This document shows positions 1 to 8,199 of a stretch of 64,000 nucleotides of DNA, in pieces. The translations under genes and the position numbers were made by a program. Source of the stretch: DASXUX01 sp036504595 (GTDB lineage Bacteria; Planctomycetota; SZUA-567; H5-PLA8). The number at the start of each line of letters is the position of its first letter. The stretch's first letter is position 1. The notes under the pieces are model-generated. The model saw only the letters and a program-made list of their open reading frames with translations, was not told the DNA's origin and made no database searches. Where the stretch lies: NCBI GenBank assembly GCA_036504595.1, contig DASXUX010000083.1, positions 1 to 64,000 of the forward strand, read 5' to 3'.

Positions 1-1
1 C

Positions 2-289
2 GACGCGATTTTCTTGGCGCTGAAGAAGTCGCGGCGGGATGGGCGGTGGCATCGGACGACTTGGGCGATGGGGTTGGGATTTTCGAGCTACCAGCGGTTT
101 TTCAGGGCGTGTTTGCTTTGTTTTGGGAAGACGCCGCATGAATTGGAGATGGAATTGATTGAGGAGATTTTGAAAGAGGTGGAGCGAACACCGGAGGGTG
201 CGGCGACGGGGACCGCGGTGGCGGTGAGGAAGAGCGAGGGCGAGGGGCAGCAAGAAGAAAAGCGCGAGGCGGGAGTTTCGGTGACGTAG
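2..289 (+). CDS. Partial AraC-like helix-turn-helix protein (5' end outside window)
   Basis: The reading frame is open from the first bases of the window and stops at 289, so only the C-terminal part is present. The segment GLGFSSYQRFFRACLLCFG followed by KTPHELE resembles the second helix-turn-helix of AraC-family regulators, where a glycine-phenylalanine turn is followed by a recognition helix and a G.TP motif. After it comes an acidic helix and a charged tail rich in E, R and K. A TTG at 14 could be an internal start, but the frame is open upstream of it, so a truncated gene is more likely. The regulated target cannot be judged from this fragment. Confidence 0.5.
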   Translation, partial: DAIFLALKKSRRDGRWHRTTWAMGLGFSSYQRFFRACLLCFGKTPHELEMELIEEILKEVERTPEGAATGTAVAVRKSEGEGQQEEKREAGVSVT

Positions 290-435
290 CGCGAGTGAGT
301 GGGGCTGGTTTGGTGTTTCGGGCCGGGTTTGGTGAGACTGGCGGGGGTGGGGTGTTGGGTGACGACAAAAAACGGGGCGCGAAACGCGAGAGTTTGCGCG
401 GACGCGAACGGAATTTGGTGTGCAGGGCGGGGCGG

Positions 436-490
436 CATCGGTCTAGCTCGGCCAGCAAACGGAAAAAGCGCTGGCCGATCTAGACCGATG
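436..490. repeat. 55-nt near-perfect inverted repeat
   Basis: CATCGGTCTAG (436-446) pairs with CTAGACCGATG (480-490), and CGGCCAGC (449-456) pairs with GCTGGCCG (470-477). A two-base step with one mismatch separates the two helices, and the loop is about 13 bases of A-rich sequence. There is no T-run after either arm, so it is not a classical intrinsic terminator. It could be a palindromic mobile repeat or a processing signal. Confidence 0.6.
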
Positions 491-656
491 GCACCCTCGA
501 AGGCGAAACGGGCGACGATTGCGTGGGGAAGTCGATGTGCACGGAGGTGCAGGATTGGACACAAATTGACGATGGTTGAGATGGACATGGTGGACGGGAA
601 TGGACGGGATGGACGCCAAGTGTCGGCAGAAGTTGCGGCGCTGCCGCAAACCTAAC

Positions 657-770
657 CCCACGGCCCCCTTCCCTCGGAGGGGGGGAGAACGGCAATTCCC
701 CCTCACCCCTAACCCCTCTCCCTCGCGGGGGAGAGGGGAACCGGAGCGGCGGGCAAGATGCCCGCACTAC
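657..770. repeat. REP-like palindrome block
   Basis: A C-rich/G-rich hairpin has arms CCCCTCTCCC (713-722) and GGGAGAGGGG (729-738). A second hairpin follows, with GCGGGCA (749-755) and TGCCCGC (759-765) and a 3-base loop. Both have the form of short dispersed extragenic palindromes. Neither has a downstream T-tract. Confidence 0.55.
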
Positions 771-969
771 GATCGGCAACGGCAGGCCGGAGGCCTGCGG
801 TACGGATGGCGGCGCTGGAGCGGGGCACGGCTTGCGATTGCGGGGCGGACACGGACTGCTACACTCCAGCGCTTAGTCCAACGGAGACAGAGGGGGTTTC
901 AATTTGGGGCAGTACCGTCTCACGGGCCAGATGCTCGCGACACGGATCCAGCGAAAGGAAGGGGAGCGC

Positions 970-2031
970 ATGAGCGGGACGGTGAAATGTGCGGTGATCG
1001 GAACGGGCGCGATTGGGCGTTACCACATCGAAGGATTCCAGAAGCATCCGCAGGCGGAAGTCGTGGCGATCTGCGATATCAACCAGAAGCGGCGGCAGGA
1101 AGCCGCTGACAAATTCAATGTGGCGCGGCAGGTCGAAGACTATCGCGAGTTGCTCAAGGACAAGAGCATCGACGTCATTTCGGTCGCTCTGCCGAACGCT
1201 CTGCACGCGGAAGTCAGCATCGCAGCTCTGAAGGCGGGCAAGCACGTCATGCTCGACAAACCCATGGCCACCAGCGCCAAGGAAGGCAAGCAGATCCTCG
1301 ACGCGTGGAAGGAGAAGAAGGTCGTCTTCATGGTCGGCCAGAATTTCCGGTTCCATAAAGAAACACAGGCGCTGAACGAGTACATCAGGAACGGCGACCT
1401 GGGCGAGATCTATCACGCGCGCGCGCACTGGCTGCGGCGCAGCGGCATTCCGCGCATTGGTTCCTGGTTCACTCAGAAGAAGCAGGCCGGCGGCGGCTGC
1501 TGCTACGACATTGGCGTACACTTCCTCGACATGACGCTGTACCTGATGGGCACGTTTGACGCCGAATCAGTGACGGGCATCACGCAGGCGAAGTTCGGAC
1601 CCAAGGGTTTGGGCGACGGAACGTGGGGCCTGGGCGACATTGACCCGAAGAAGCCGTTCGACGTCGAAGACTTGTCGGTCGCGATGGTGAAGCTGAAGGG
1701 CCACAAGAGCGTGTTGCTGGAGATCAGTTGGGCTCTGCACGCGGACGGCAGCGCGAAAGACCACGGCGTGGAACTCTACGGCACGGCAGGCGGCGCGACG
1801 CTGTTCCCGGCGAAGATCTACAAGGTGAAGGGAAACGGCGATAACTTCGAGACGATCACGCCGGACCTGCGCAAACTGCCGCTGCCCGAAGACCGCATGG
1901 TTCACTTCATCGATTGCGTGATCAATCGCACGCCGCCGATCGTCAATCCGGAGGAGTCGCTGAAGGTGCAGAAGATTCTCGACGGGATTTATGAGTCGAG
2001 CAAGACGGGGAAGGAAGTGCGGATCGGATAG
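970..2031 (+). CDS. Gfo/Idh/MocA family NAD(P)-dependent oxidoreductase
   Basis: A 353-residue cytoplasmic protein, the usual length for this family of sugar and cyclitol dehydrogenases. The N-terminal Rossmann fold shows the GxGxxG motif as VIGTGAIG (about residues 9-16). The family EKP signature appears as DKP in MLDKPMATS near residue 97, keeping the lysine expected to act in hydride transfer. The C-terminal half fits the family's substrate-binding domain. The start at 970 is chosen because AGGAAGGGGAG lies just upstream; an in-frame GTG-like extension to 904 adds a sequence with no family match. It lies upstream of a sugar isomerase-like gene on the same strand, which suggests a sugar catabolic pair. 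The substrate is unknown. Confidence 0.9.
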   Translation: MSGTVKCAVIGTGAIGRYHIEGFQKHPQAEVVAICDINQKRRQEAADKFNVARQVEDYRELLKDKSIDVISVALPNALHAEVSIAALKAGKHVMLDKPMATSAKEGKQILDAWKEKKVVFMVGQNFRFHKETQALNEYIRNGDLGEIYHARAHWLRRSGIPRIGSWFTQKKQAGGGCCYDIGVHFLDMTLYLMGTFDAESVTGITQAKFGPKGLGDGTWGLGDIDPKKPFDVEDLSVAMVKLKGHKSVLLEISWALHADGSAKDHGVELYGTAGGATLFPAKIYKVKGNGDNFETITPDLRKLPLPEDRMVHFIDCVINRTPPIVNPEESLKVQKILDGIYESSKTGKEVRIG

Positions 2032-2050
2032 TTCGCCAGCAGAACGGAAG

Positions 2051-2133
2051 GTCATTAGTCATTGGTCATTGGTCATTAACGGCCGGATCACGCTTGCGCA
2101 ATGACTAATGACTAATGACTAATGACTAATGAC
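2051..2133. repeat. Inverted heptamer repeat array
   Basis: Four tandem GTCATTR heptamers (2051-2078) face four tandem TGACTAA heptamers plus TGAC (2102-2133) across a 23-base spacer. The two arrays are reverse complements and could form a long hairpin in RNA or a cruciform in DNA. It sits between two co-directional genes. Confidence 0.7.
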
Positions 2134-2188
2134 CCAATACGCTGCGCGAAGGGAATTCTAGGAATTACCGGGTACGAAGGAGATGGCA

Positions 2189-2959
2189 ATGCCCAAGAAC
2201 CTAATTGCGTGCCGGCCGGGATGTTATGGGAAGTTTGAGAAGGAGGCGTTTCGGCATCTGGCGGAGATTGGCGTCCGGTGCGTGGAGTGCGACGTTCCGG
2301 CCGAAGAGCAGTGGGGCACGCGGAAGGCTCAGTTGGACCGCTTCGGTCTGCGCGCGACGAGCGTCAGCGGGGGTGTGAATCTGTCGAAGCCCGATTTTGT
2401 CGCAACGCTCACGCGGCTGGCCAATGGGGCGCGGACATTCGGCGCGAAGATCATCTTCCTGAGCGTGCAGTCGGGCGGAATTCCTTTGCCGCAGGCGTAC
2501 CAGAAACTGCGCGAACTTGGGGACATCGCGAAGAAGTACGGGATGACGATCGCGATGGAAACGCATCCGGACATGGTCACCAACGGCGACGTTGCGGTCG
2601 CGACGATGAAGGGCGTCAACCATCCGAATGTGCGGCTGAATTACGACAGCGCGAATCTCTATTACTACAACGAAGGCGTGGACGGCATCGCCGAGTTGAA
2701 GAAGTTCATCCCGTACCTGGCGTCGTGCCACATCAAAGAAACCAACGGCAAACCGAAGGCCTGGTACTTCCCAGGTCTGCATGAAGGCCAGGGAATCGTG
2801 AATTTTCCCGAGATATTCAAGCTCTGCAACGCCGCCGGTTTCTTCGGTCCGTTCACGATGGAAATCGAAGGCATTGAAGGCGAGCAGCTCGGGCGCGAGC
2901 AGGTTCTGGCTCGCGTGGCGAACTCGGTGAGCTATTTGAAGTTGATCGGAGCGATGTGA
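2189..2959 (+). CDS. Sugar phosphate isomerase/epimerase-like TIM-barrel protein
   Basis: A 256-residue protein of the xylose isomerase-like/AP endonuclease family 2 TIM-barrel superfamily. Metal-site features visible in order are the glutamate in AMETHPDMV, the aspartate in LNYDSANLYYY, the histidine in YLASCHIKET and the final glutamate in FTMEIEG, the usual set for epimerases of this fold. Two ATGs are available: 2183 lies directly against the ribosome site GAAGGAG, while 2189 has a normal six-base spacing and is chosen. The neighbouring oxidoreductase suggests joint action on a keto- or aldo-sugar, as in inositol or rare-sugar pathways. The substrate cannot be assigned from sequence. Confidence 0.85.
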   Translation: MPKNLIACRPGCYGKFEKEAFRHLAEIGVRCVECDVPAEEQWGTRKAQLDRFGLRATSVSGGVNLSKPDFVATLTRLANGARTFGAKIIFLSVQSGGIPLPQAYQKLRELGDIAKKYGMTIAMETHPDMVTNGDVAVATMKGVNHPNVRLNYDSANLYYYNEGVDGIAELKKFIPYLASCHIKETNGKPKAWYFPGLHEGQGIVNFPEIFKLCNAAGFFGPFTMEIEGIEGEQLGREQVLARVANSVSYLKLIGAM

Positions 2960-2970
2960 AGGGAACAGCG

Positions 2971-3026
2971 GTCCAGGACTCCAGAAGTCGAGGAGTCGAG
3001 AAGTCGGATGCTCGAAGGCGAGAGCG
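2971..3026. repeat. Dispersed repeat, copy 1 (GTCGAGAAGTC type)
   Basis: Short GTC-purine blocks such as gtcgaggagtcgagaagtc are followed by a pyrimidine/purine hairpin-like tail (ctcgaaggcgag). A clearly related arrangement occurs at 62505-62562. Both copies are intergenic. Confidence 0.55.
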
Positions 3027-3258
3027 GATGCACGGGGGAAGAGTTTTTCAGGACGGTGAAGAAGATGTTTGGGCGCTGAACGCTTGGAAGATCGCGGCGC
3101 TAGCCTTGGGCTAAGGCCACTGCTGGTCCGCTGACGCAGCCATTTCATAGATCGAGCAGACAAGCAACTTGACACCAACGCCCGAGCATCGTAGAAGCAT
3201 ATGCCAAGCTGCGCTGCACACGCCGAGCAGCAACAATTGAAGAGTCCGACCCACCTAC

Positions 3259-3333
3259 TCCCCGATAGCTCAACGGTAGAGCATGTGACTGTTAATCACA
3301 GGGTTCCTGGTTCGAATCCAGGTCGGGGAGCCA
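3259..3333 (+). tRNA. tRNA-Asn (GTT anticodon)
   Basis: Acceptor arms TCCCCGA (3259-3265) and TCGGGGA (3323-3329) pair fully, followed by discriminator G and an encoded CCA (3331-3333). The anticodon stem is TGTGA/TCACA around loop CTGTTAA, giving anticodon GTT at 3291-3293. The T arm contains GGTTCGAATCC. The gene is the apparent target of the adjacent large serine recombinase, whose last 42 bases lie on the opposite strand of this tRNA. Confidence 0.97.
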
Positions 3334-4818
3334 TACTGGACGAAAATCAAACCGCCCGCCCGTTCCGTCCTTCAAGACGAAAGCCTTTGCGGCTAAAGGA
3401 TTTCGCATTGCGACCACGATGTCTTCTTTGCCAACTCTGATCTCGCTTACCAGCGCTCGAACGACGGCTTGCCTGCGCTTCATATTGCCGCCCTCTTCGG
3501 CCAAAACCTCACGCAAAGCCTGAACAAAGCGTTCGGCGCTGATCCGCTCTGGCGGTCGCACCTTTGCCTTTGTCTCGTCGATCTGCTGCCTCAGCGAGGC
3601 CATGTCCTGTTCGATGACTGCCAGATCATCACCATAGCTCATTGGCGGCATGCGGCCCTCGCGGAAATAAGCATCCAGATACGCCTTGATAGTCTTCTGC
3701 TTGGTCGCGGCGACCTTCAGTTTCTCGTTCAGCAGGGCCAGCCGCGCCGTCTCGACTTCCGAGACCATTCCCGCCGTCTGCTCGTATGCGCTGAGAGCAT
3801 CTGCGATGATCTCCGGCTTTTTGCAGAGTTCAGCCAGTTCAACCCAGATCCATTCCTCAAGATCGTGCGCGGGAATGCGTTTGGTCGGGCATCTTCGGCA
3901 ATTTGGGCACTGGTAATAAAAGATGCGAAGGCCGTTTCGCTTCCGCACGTGGAAATGCGTCATTTGCCGATTGCAGGACTCGCAGCGAACCAGCCCTGCC
4001 AAGAGCCAAACGCGCTCAACTACCCGCTCGTGAATGTTGTATGGTAATCGGGCAAGTCTTTGCGCCCGCTCGAACGTCTCAGGGGTAACGAGCGGTTCGT
4101 GATGCCTCGGCAGCCAAGTCCCGTCGGGCAGTCGCCATTCGCCGACATAAATGCGGTTGCCCAGGGCATACTGAAGACTTTGCTTGCCCTTCCAGAGGCC
4201 CAGCGGTTGCGCTTCTTTCCACGCCTCCGACAAAGAGCCAGACTGCGCTGCAATTTCGAAAATCCGCCGAACGGCGATTGCGCTTTCAGCGGGCGCGAGA
4301 GTGCCATCTTTCAGGACGTAGCCCTTCGGGACATGCCCGCCCGTCCATTTACCTTCCCGTCGCATAGAGGTCATTTTATCCCGAGTTCTAGCGGCCGCAA
4401 TTTCGCGCTCAAACGTCGCCACGCCCGCTACGAACGTCGTCATCATTTTTGAATAGGGATCATCACAACGAATTTGCTGTCTGGTTCGATATTGCCATAC
4501 CTCGACGTTCTTGCGGCTGAGAAAGGCTATGCAGTGCAGCGTTTCTACAGTGTCGCTGCGAGAAAGACGATCTTGGTCTCGGACGATGACGCGCGCAACC
4601 TTCCCTTCGTCACAAAGCTGAAGAAGGCGGCAGAATTCGGGACGGCTGCCGATGTCGCGGGCGGTCACGACTTCGCCGAATTCAATGATGGGCTGACTTG
4701 GCCATGCTGAGGCTGCGAATTTTCGCCCAGCAGCGATCTGGTCGGGCACGCTGGAGAGATCCCGTTCATCGGCCTCGCTGACGCGTCCATAGATGGCGAT
4801 GAATCGTTCTTGCGACAC
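3292..4818 (-). CDS. Large serine recombinase (integrase of island 1)
   Basis: A 508-residue site-specific recombinase. The N-terminal resolvase domain has the catalytic serine in YGRVS (residue 14) and the arginine pair region RDQDRLSRS. The central recombinase domain follows, then a zinc-ribbon (CESC ... CPNCRRC, roughly residues 280-310) and a coiled-coil C-terminal region, the order typical of large serine integrases. The GTG start is preceded by GGGG at fitting distance. The last residues, WLPDLDSNQEPCD, are encoded by the complement of tRNA-Asn, and the stop lies in the anticodon loop. This layout implies integration at the tRNA 3' end and recombinase control of one island junction. A short overlapping frame at 4665-4973 lacks a ribosome site and was not annotated. 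Confidence 0.93.
   Translation of the reverse strand: MSQERFIAIYGRVSEADERDLSSVPDQIAAGRKFAASAWPSQPIIEFGEVVTARDIGSRPEFCRLLQLCDEGKVARVIVRDQDRLSRSDTVETLHCIAFLSRKNVEVWQYRTRQQIRCDDPYSKMMTTFVAGVATFEREIAAARTRDKMTSMRREGKWTGGHVPKGYVLKDGTLAPAESAIAVRRIFEIAAQSGSLSEAWKEAQPLGLWKGKQSLQYALGNRIYVGEWRLPDGTWLPRHHEPLVTPETFERAQRLARLPYNIHERVVERVWLLAGLVRCESCNRQMTHFHVRKRNGLRIFYYQCPNCRRCPTKRIPAHDLEEWIWVELAELCKKPEIIADALSAYEQTAGMVSEVETARLALLNEKLKVAATKQKTIKAYLDAYFREGRMPPMSYGDDLAVIEQDMASLRQQIDETKAKVRPPERISAERFVQALREVLAEEGGNMKRRQAVVRALVSEIRVGKEDIVVAMRNPLAAKAFVLKDGTGGRFDFRPVWLPDLDSNQEPCD
3321..3328. other. Candidate left attachment core of island 1
   Basis: GGTCGGGG in the tRNA-Asn acceptor/T-arm region recurs at 21888-21895, close to where island-type genes end. 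Eight bases is short for this GC content, so the pairing is only suggestive. Confidence 0.3.
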
Positions 4819-5010
4819 AGGTATTCCCCAACCAGAGCTGCCAAAGCTTCCGCCAGTTCGTCGGACTGCTGCGGTTCTCCCTCAAGCCGTAGCCGACGGT
4901 CTTTCAGTTTGCCGCAACGCGTCTCTCCCCTTACTCGTTGCATGAGCGTGTCAGTCTGCCTGTCTATGACCACGGGAAATTTTGAGGTGCTGGCAGCACA
5001 TGCCCCGCAC

Positions 5011-5226
5011 CTACTTATCCTCGCTCGGCAGCGCCTTGGCGACGGCTGCGTCCAGCAGGTTTCTGACCTGGTCGTCGAGGGCAGCCGACTTCAACTTAAG
5101 CTCGTCCGCGCTCGCGAACTCAATTTCAACCTCAACGGCTTTGCGGATTTCGAAGGACTCATAGTTGCCGATGTTCTTTTTGACCGCGTAGCCTGTCGTC
5201 ACTCTTGCTTTGCGTTTGCCTGGCAT
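5011..5226 (-). CDS. Small protein coupled to ParB-like gene
   Basis: A 71-residue protein that starts one base after the stop of the ParB-like gene (TAA-C-ATG), so translation is probably coupled. It has a basic N-terminus (PGKRKARV) and an acidic, helical C-terminus rich in E, D and K. No family is recognised. A longer frame reaching 5580 overlaps the ParB-like gene and is not coding. The position suggests an accessory factor of the ParB-like protein. Confidence 0.65.
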   Translation of the reverse strand: MPGKRKARVTTGYAVKKNIGNYESFEIRKAVEVEIEFASADELKLKSAALDDQVRNLLDAAVAKALPSEDK

Positions 5227-5227
5227 G

Positions 5228-6604
5228 TTAGTTGGACTCCTCCTTGCAGACGGCGCCGCCTTCGTTCTTGTCCGTAGGCTTGACCGACTGTTCATCGAAA
5301 ATAGACTTCGCCAGATCCCGCAATTCCGCGCCACGCAAAAGGTAGGGAAAAGGATCTTCAAGGACGAACTCGCCGCGCTGCCAGCAAAATCTGTAATCAG
5401 CGCAAGCCGCCCCGGAGTAATTGAAGCACTTTGGCATTGCTTTTTTGAAATCGGCAACGGTCGCGCAGTGCGATTCCAGTTGTTTCCTGTACGGAAGAAT
5501 CTCCTTGGCCAAGGTCTGACGCAGAAAAGCCATCGCGGCCTGGCTGAGCCACTTCTCGTCAACGCCAAACCAACGAGCATGCTCGATTTTGGGAGGGGCT
5601 TCCAGGTTCTCTACTTCGTGAAACTCGATGTAAGCGTGTTGGAAAATGCTGCCCACAAGAGGTTGTTCAAGGATCGATCGCAGAACAGCATCGACCTGTT
5701 CGTGGGGTAGCATCCAAATGCGCCACCCATCATGGAGTTGCTCAACTTTGTATCTTGCTGGGCGAGGGGGCGCTGGCACAGCCGCTTCCTGAGCAACAGG
5801 CGCTGGTGAACCTTGGGCCGCCGTCGTAGGTGATCCTCGACTAATCGGCGTAGACCTGCGCTTGTTCCTGGCGTGCATGCGCATTTCCTTCGCTCGCGCT
5901 TTAATGGCGGCGGCGCCCTGCTTGACAAGGATTAATTGGTCGCTCTTGGGCAGGGCTGTAATGGTCGCGGCGGTGCTGACTGGAATCTGCCCAGCGGCGA
6001 CGGCGGTAGCCAGCTCCGCCGAACCCTCCTTCAGAACTTGACTTGCACTCTCGACGGAGCGGGCGGATACGTTCAAGAGTTCGGCGGCTTGTTCCGAACA
6101 CTTCCCACCCTCGCGCAAATTTCCGCTAGGGTCTGCTTTTCCAGCCATCATCCGCTGCTTGGCTTCTGCCTGTAAGAGGAACACCATGCGCGCAGCAACC
6201 GACGCCCGCTGACTTTCGCTGAGGTGACGGCGGTGAAGGTTTTGGCTGATAACCCAAGCGACGGGATCATCGCCGGTGAATTCCACGTAGCGCGGCTTGA
6301 CGCCAGCTATGCGGCACGCTTCCTCACGAATGCGGCCGTCGAGGATTTTTCCTTTATACATGACAATTGCATTTTTCAGCCCGTTTGCCGCGATGTCCTT
6401 GGCCAGCGGATTGGCGCCCTGTGTGTCAGGAAGGGGGAAAATCTCGGCAATCGGATGATAGCCATACGAGACTGACCCAGCGGCATCGGCCAGAACGGTC
6501 TGATCGACGGTCTCCGGGTCGTTTGTCGGAACCCATTCTGGAGCCTCGGCGGGCGGAGTGCTTTCGGATGGTGGCGATTCTTGCGAAATATTCTGGCTGT
6601 TCAT
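5228..6604 (-). CDS. ParB/RepB/Spo0J-like nuclease-domain protein
   Basis: A 458-residue protein with an N-terminal ParB/Srx fold: IAEIFPLPDT leads into KGKILDGRIREEACRIAGV, matching the (I/L)DGRxR motif of ParB-like domains, then ISQNLHRRHLSESQRA, which resembles the ParB helix-turn-helix entry. A central helical DNA-binding segment ends near residue 250, then a low-complexity linker and a C-terminal domain of unknown function. The start has a textbook ribosome site (AGGAGG, five bases upstream). In mobile elements such proteins act in partition or regulation; no ParA partner is visible here, so a partition role is uncertain. Confidence 0.85.
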   Translation of the reverse strand: MNSQNISQESPPSESTPPAEAPEWVPTNDPETVDQTVLADAAGSVSYGYHPIAEIFPLPDTQGANPLAKDIAANGLKNAIVMYKGKILDGRIREEACRIAGVKPRYVEFTGDDPVAWVISQNLHRRHLSESQRASVAARMVFLLQAEAKQRMMAGKADPSGNLREGGKCSEQAAELLNVSARSVESASQVLKEGSAELATAVAAGQIPVSTAATITALPKSDQLILVKQGAAAIKARAKEMRMHARNKRRSTPISRGSPTTAAQGSPAPVAQEAAVPAPPRPARYKVEQLHDGWRIWMLPHEQVDAVLRSILEQPLVGSIFQHAYIEFHEVENLEAPPKIEHARWFGVDEKWLSQAAMAFLRQTLAKEILPYRKQLESHCATVADFKKAMPKCFNYSGAACADYRFCWQRGEFVLEDPFPYLLRGAELRDLAKSIFDEQSVKPTDKNEGGAVCKEESN

Positions 6605-6787
6605 GCAGTCCTCCTAAATCGGCGACGGAACCCCGACCAATTCGAGGCTCCTGGTACTAGGGGTAGAGGAAACTGCTCGAAGCATACGTCGTCTGGTGCT
6701 TGCTGACGCGCATCCACGCTGGCGGGAAGGGGTTATGAACGGTTTGATTTTCGGGCGATGTGTTCGGAGTGTGATCGGCGTGTGCGT

Positions 6788-7918
6788 TTAGTGTGATTCG
6801 TCGTATTTGTCCAGCGGGTCGCTCTCATCGGCAGCTTTGCTTAACATCATCTCGGCGGCGTCTTCCATCGGCATGTGGGAAAAGATGGACTTCGTCCTAA
6901 TAACGGTTACGTTCGGCCGTATCCGAATATTGCCGCGCTCACGGATCAAAACACCTCGAAGGTCAAACGTGAGTTTCCTCTCCTTCATCTTCCTCAATAG
7001 GTTGCGATATGCGGAAAGTGCTGTTGTTTTGTGATCTCCGTAACCTGAACGCAAGAGAATCGAATCGCTGACGCTACCCAATTTCGGCATTCGCGCCTCC
7101 TCCAACGCGCAGCATAAGAGAAGCCTTCGCTCGATTTCGTTCAACTCGTCGTCACGAGCACGACGGTCGATGATCAGTGAACACCTCTTCATGTCATATA
7201 CGACCGTGGGCTTTCTGAGCGCTACGCTTTCCTCCTTGTCAATATCCCGCGCCATCGCTTCTTCGACAGGAGAGACCAACCAATCATCTGGCAGCATCAT
7301 CAAATAACGCAGCCTGCTCAACATCCTCCACAGGTATGCGTTCGTTTTAGCCAACCGTTTGCGCGCCTGCTTGCTTCGTGGGACGCCAACGCAGCACTGA
7401 CATGCGTCGAGCGCACGGCGGCGGTCCACCAGTTTCTCGAATTCCGAGTTCTCTATTGCGAGAAAACCACAAGCCACACCCGCCGCCCTGTCAAGCGCGA
7501 GCGACGCCGCACGTTCAGTAACCTCGTACTGCCGCTGCTGGGCCACTGCCGAGATGTTCATGGTCGGGTGGCGGCGCTTCAGCCGGAGAAGCGCGCTCAG
7601 AGTTACATCGGAGAGATTATCCAGCACTTCGCGGAGGAAGACGACGTCGCGCAGTGAATCGGCGGTGAAGTATGCAACTCTGGAAGCTCCGACCGCTCCT
7701 TGTTCCACGAGCCGCCTCGCTGCCAGTTGCAGTTGCGGCACAGGGTGCTCCCTACAGAAGTCGCCGAATTCTGTTGCGCTCACCAGTTCGTCGATCTTGA
7801 TGCCGTCTCTGACCAGCAGTTCTGGCGGAACAATCCGCTCAGCGAAGGCAAGGCTGCGCATAGCTCCGTAACGCGGGTCGGATTGATCGTTCAGGAGTTC
7901 GTCTGTCGGCTCGGACAT
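6788..7918 (-). CDS. Hypothetical helical protein
   Basis: About 376 residues from the ATG at 7918 (a GTG at 7945 would add nine). No family recognised. The sequence is leucine- and arginine-rich and mostly helical, with a pair of cysteines (CQCC) near residue 170 and an acidic C-terminus. Codon use is like its neighbours. It lies between the ParB-like gene and the resolvase in the same orientation, but gaps of about 180 and 280 bases suggest a separate transcription unit. Confidence 0.7.
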   Translation of the reverse strand: MSEPTDELLNDQSDPRYGAMRSLAFAERIVPPELLVRDGIKIDELVSATEFGDFCREHPVPQLQLAARRLVEQGAVGASRVAYFTADSLRDVVFLREVLDNLSDVTLSALLRLKRRHPTMNISAVAQQRQYEVTERAASLALDRAAGVACGFLAIENSEFEKLVDRRRALDACQCCVGVPRSKQARKRLAKTNAYLWRMLSRLRYLMMLPDDWLVSPVEEAMARDIDKEESVALRKPTVVYDMKRCSLIIDRRARDDELNEIERRLLLCCALEEARMPKLGSVSDSILLRSGYGDHKTTALSAYRNLLRKMKERKLTFDLRGVLIRERGNIRIRPNVTVIRTKSIFSHMPMEDAAEMMLSKAADESDPLDKYDESH

Positions 7919-8040
7919 GATGCGGGTGTTATACCGAATCCGCACGTTTCGTCACCTGCGACTTTGAAGGCGTCACCAATACCAGGCTCTGGTTTCGGCC
8001 GCTGCACTCAACGTGCGCTCGACGGCAAAGTCCGCAACCG

Positions 8041-8066
8041 TAGCGCAAACTTGCGCTAGGGTTCTG
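8041..8066. repeat. Palindrome and dispersed 24-nt motif, copy 2
   Basis: TAGCGCAA-AC-TTGCGCTA (8041-8058) is a perfect 8+8 palindrome with a two-base centre. Extended to 8066, it matches a copy at 6113-6135 with two mismatches and one indel, and an inverted copy at 21918-21940 with a few differences. It lies about 140 bases beyond the 3' end of the small serine recombinase gene, so a recombination or protein-binding site is possible. Confidence 0.5.
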
Positions 8067-8199
8067 TGTTGCGACGGGAACCCCAACGAGCCTCTCCCTG
8101 CGGGGGAGTCCTCAGAAAAAAACAGATACGGGGGGTAGGAGGCAGGGGGTATGGGGATGGTTTGGCGGTGTTCCAGCAAACTACAGCTTGATGGAACGC

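Larger units (their letters stand above)
290..969. other. Long intergenic region with palindromic repeats, no supported gene
   Basis: About 680 bases lie between the partial regulator and the Gfo/Idh/MocA gene. Open frames on both strands are arginine- and proline-rich and overlap each other, with no ribosome binding site or family resemblance. The stretch holds a 55-nt hairpin (436-490) and a block of REP-like palindromes (about 657-770), listed separately. Confidence 0.6.

Noticed and set aside
2051..2133. Heptamer arrays considered as a CRISPR array
   Set aside because: Units are only seven bases with no spacers, and no cas genes are in the window. The Cas4-like nuclease at 10703 stands in a different context.
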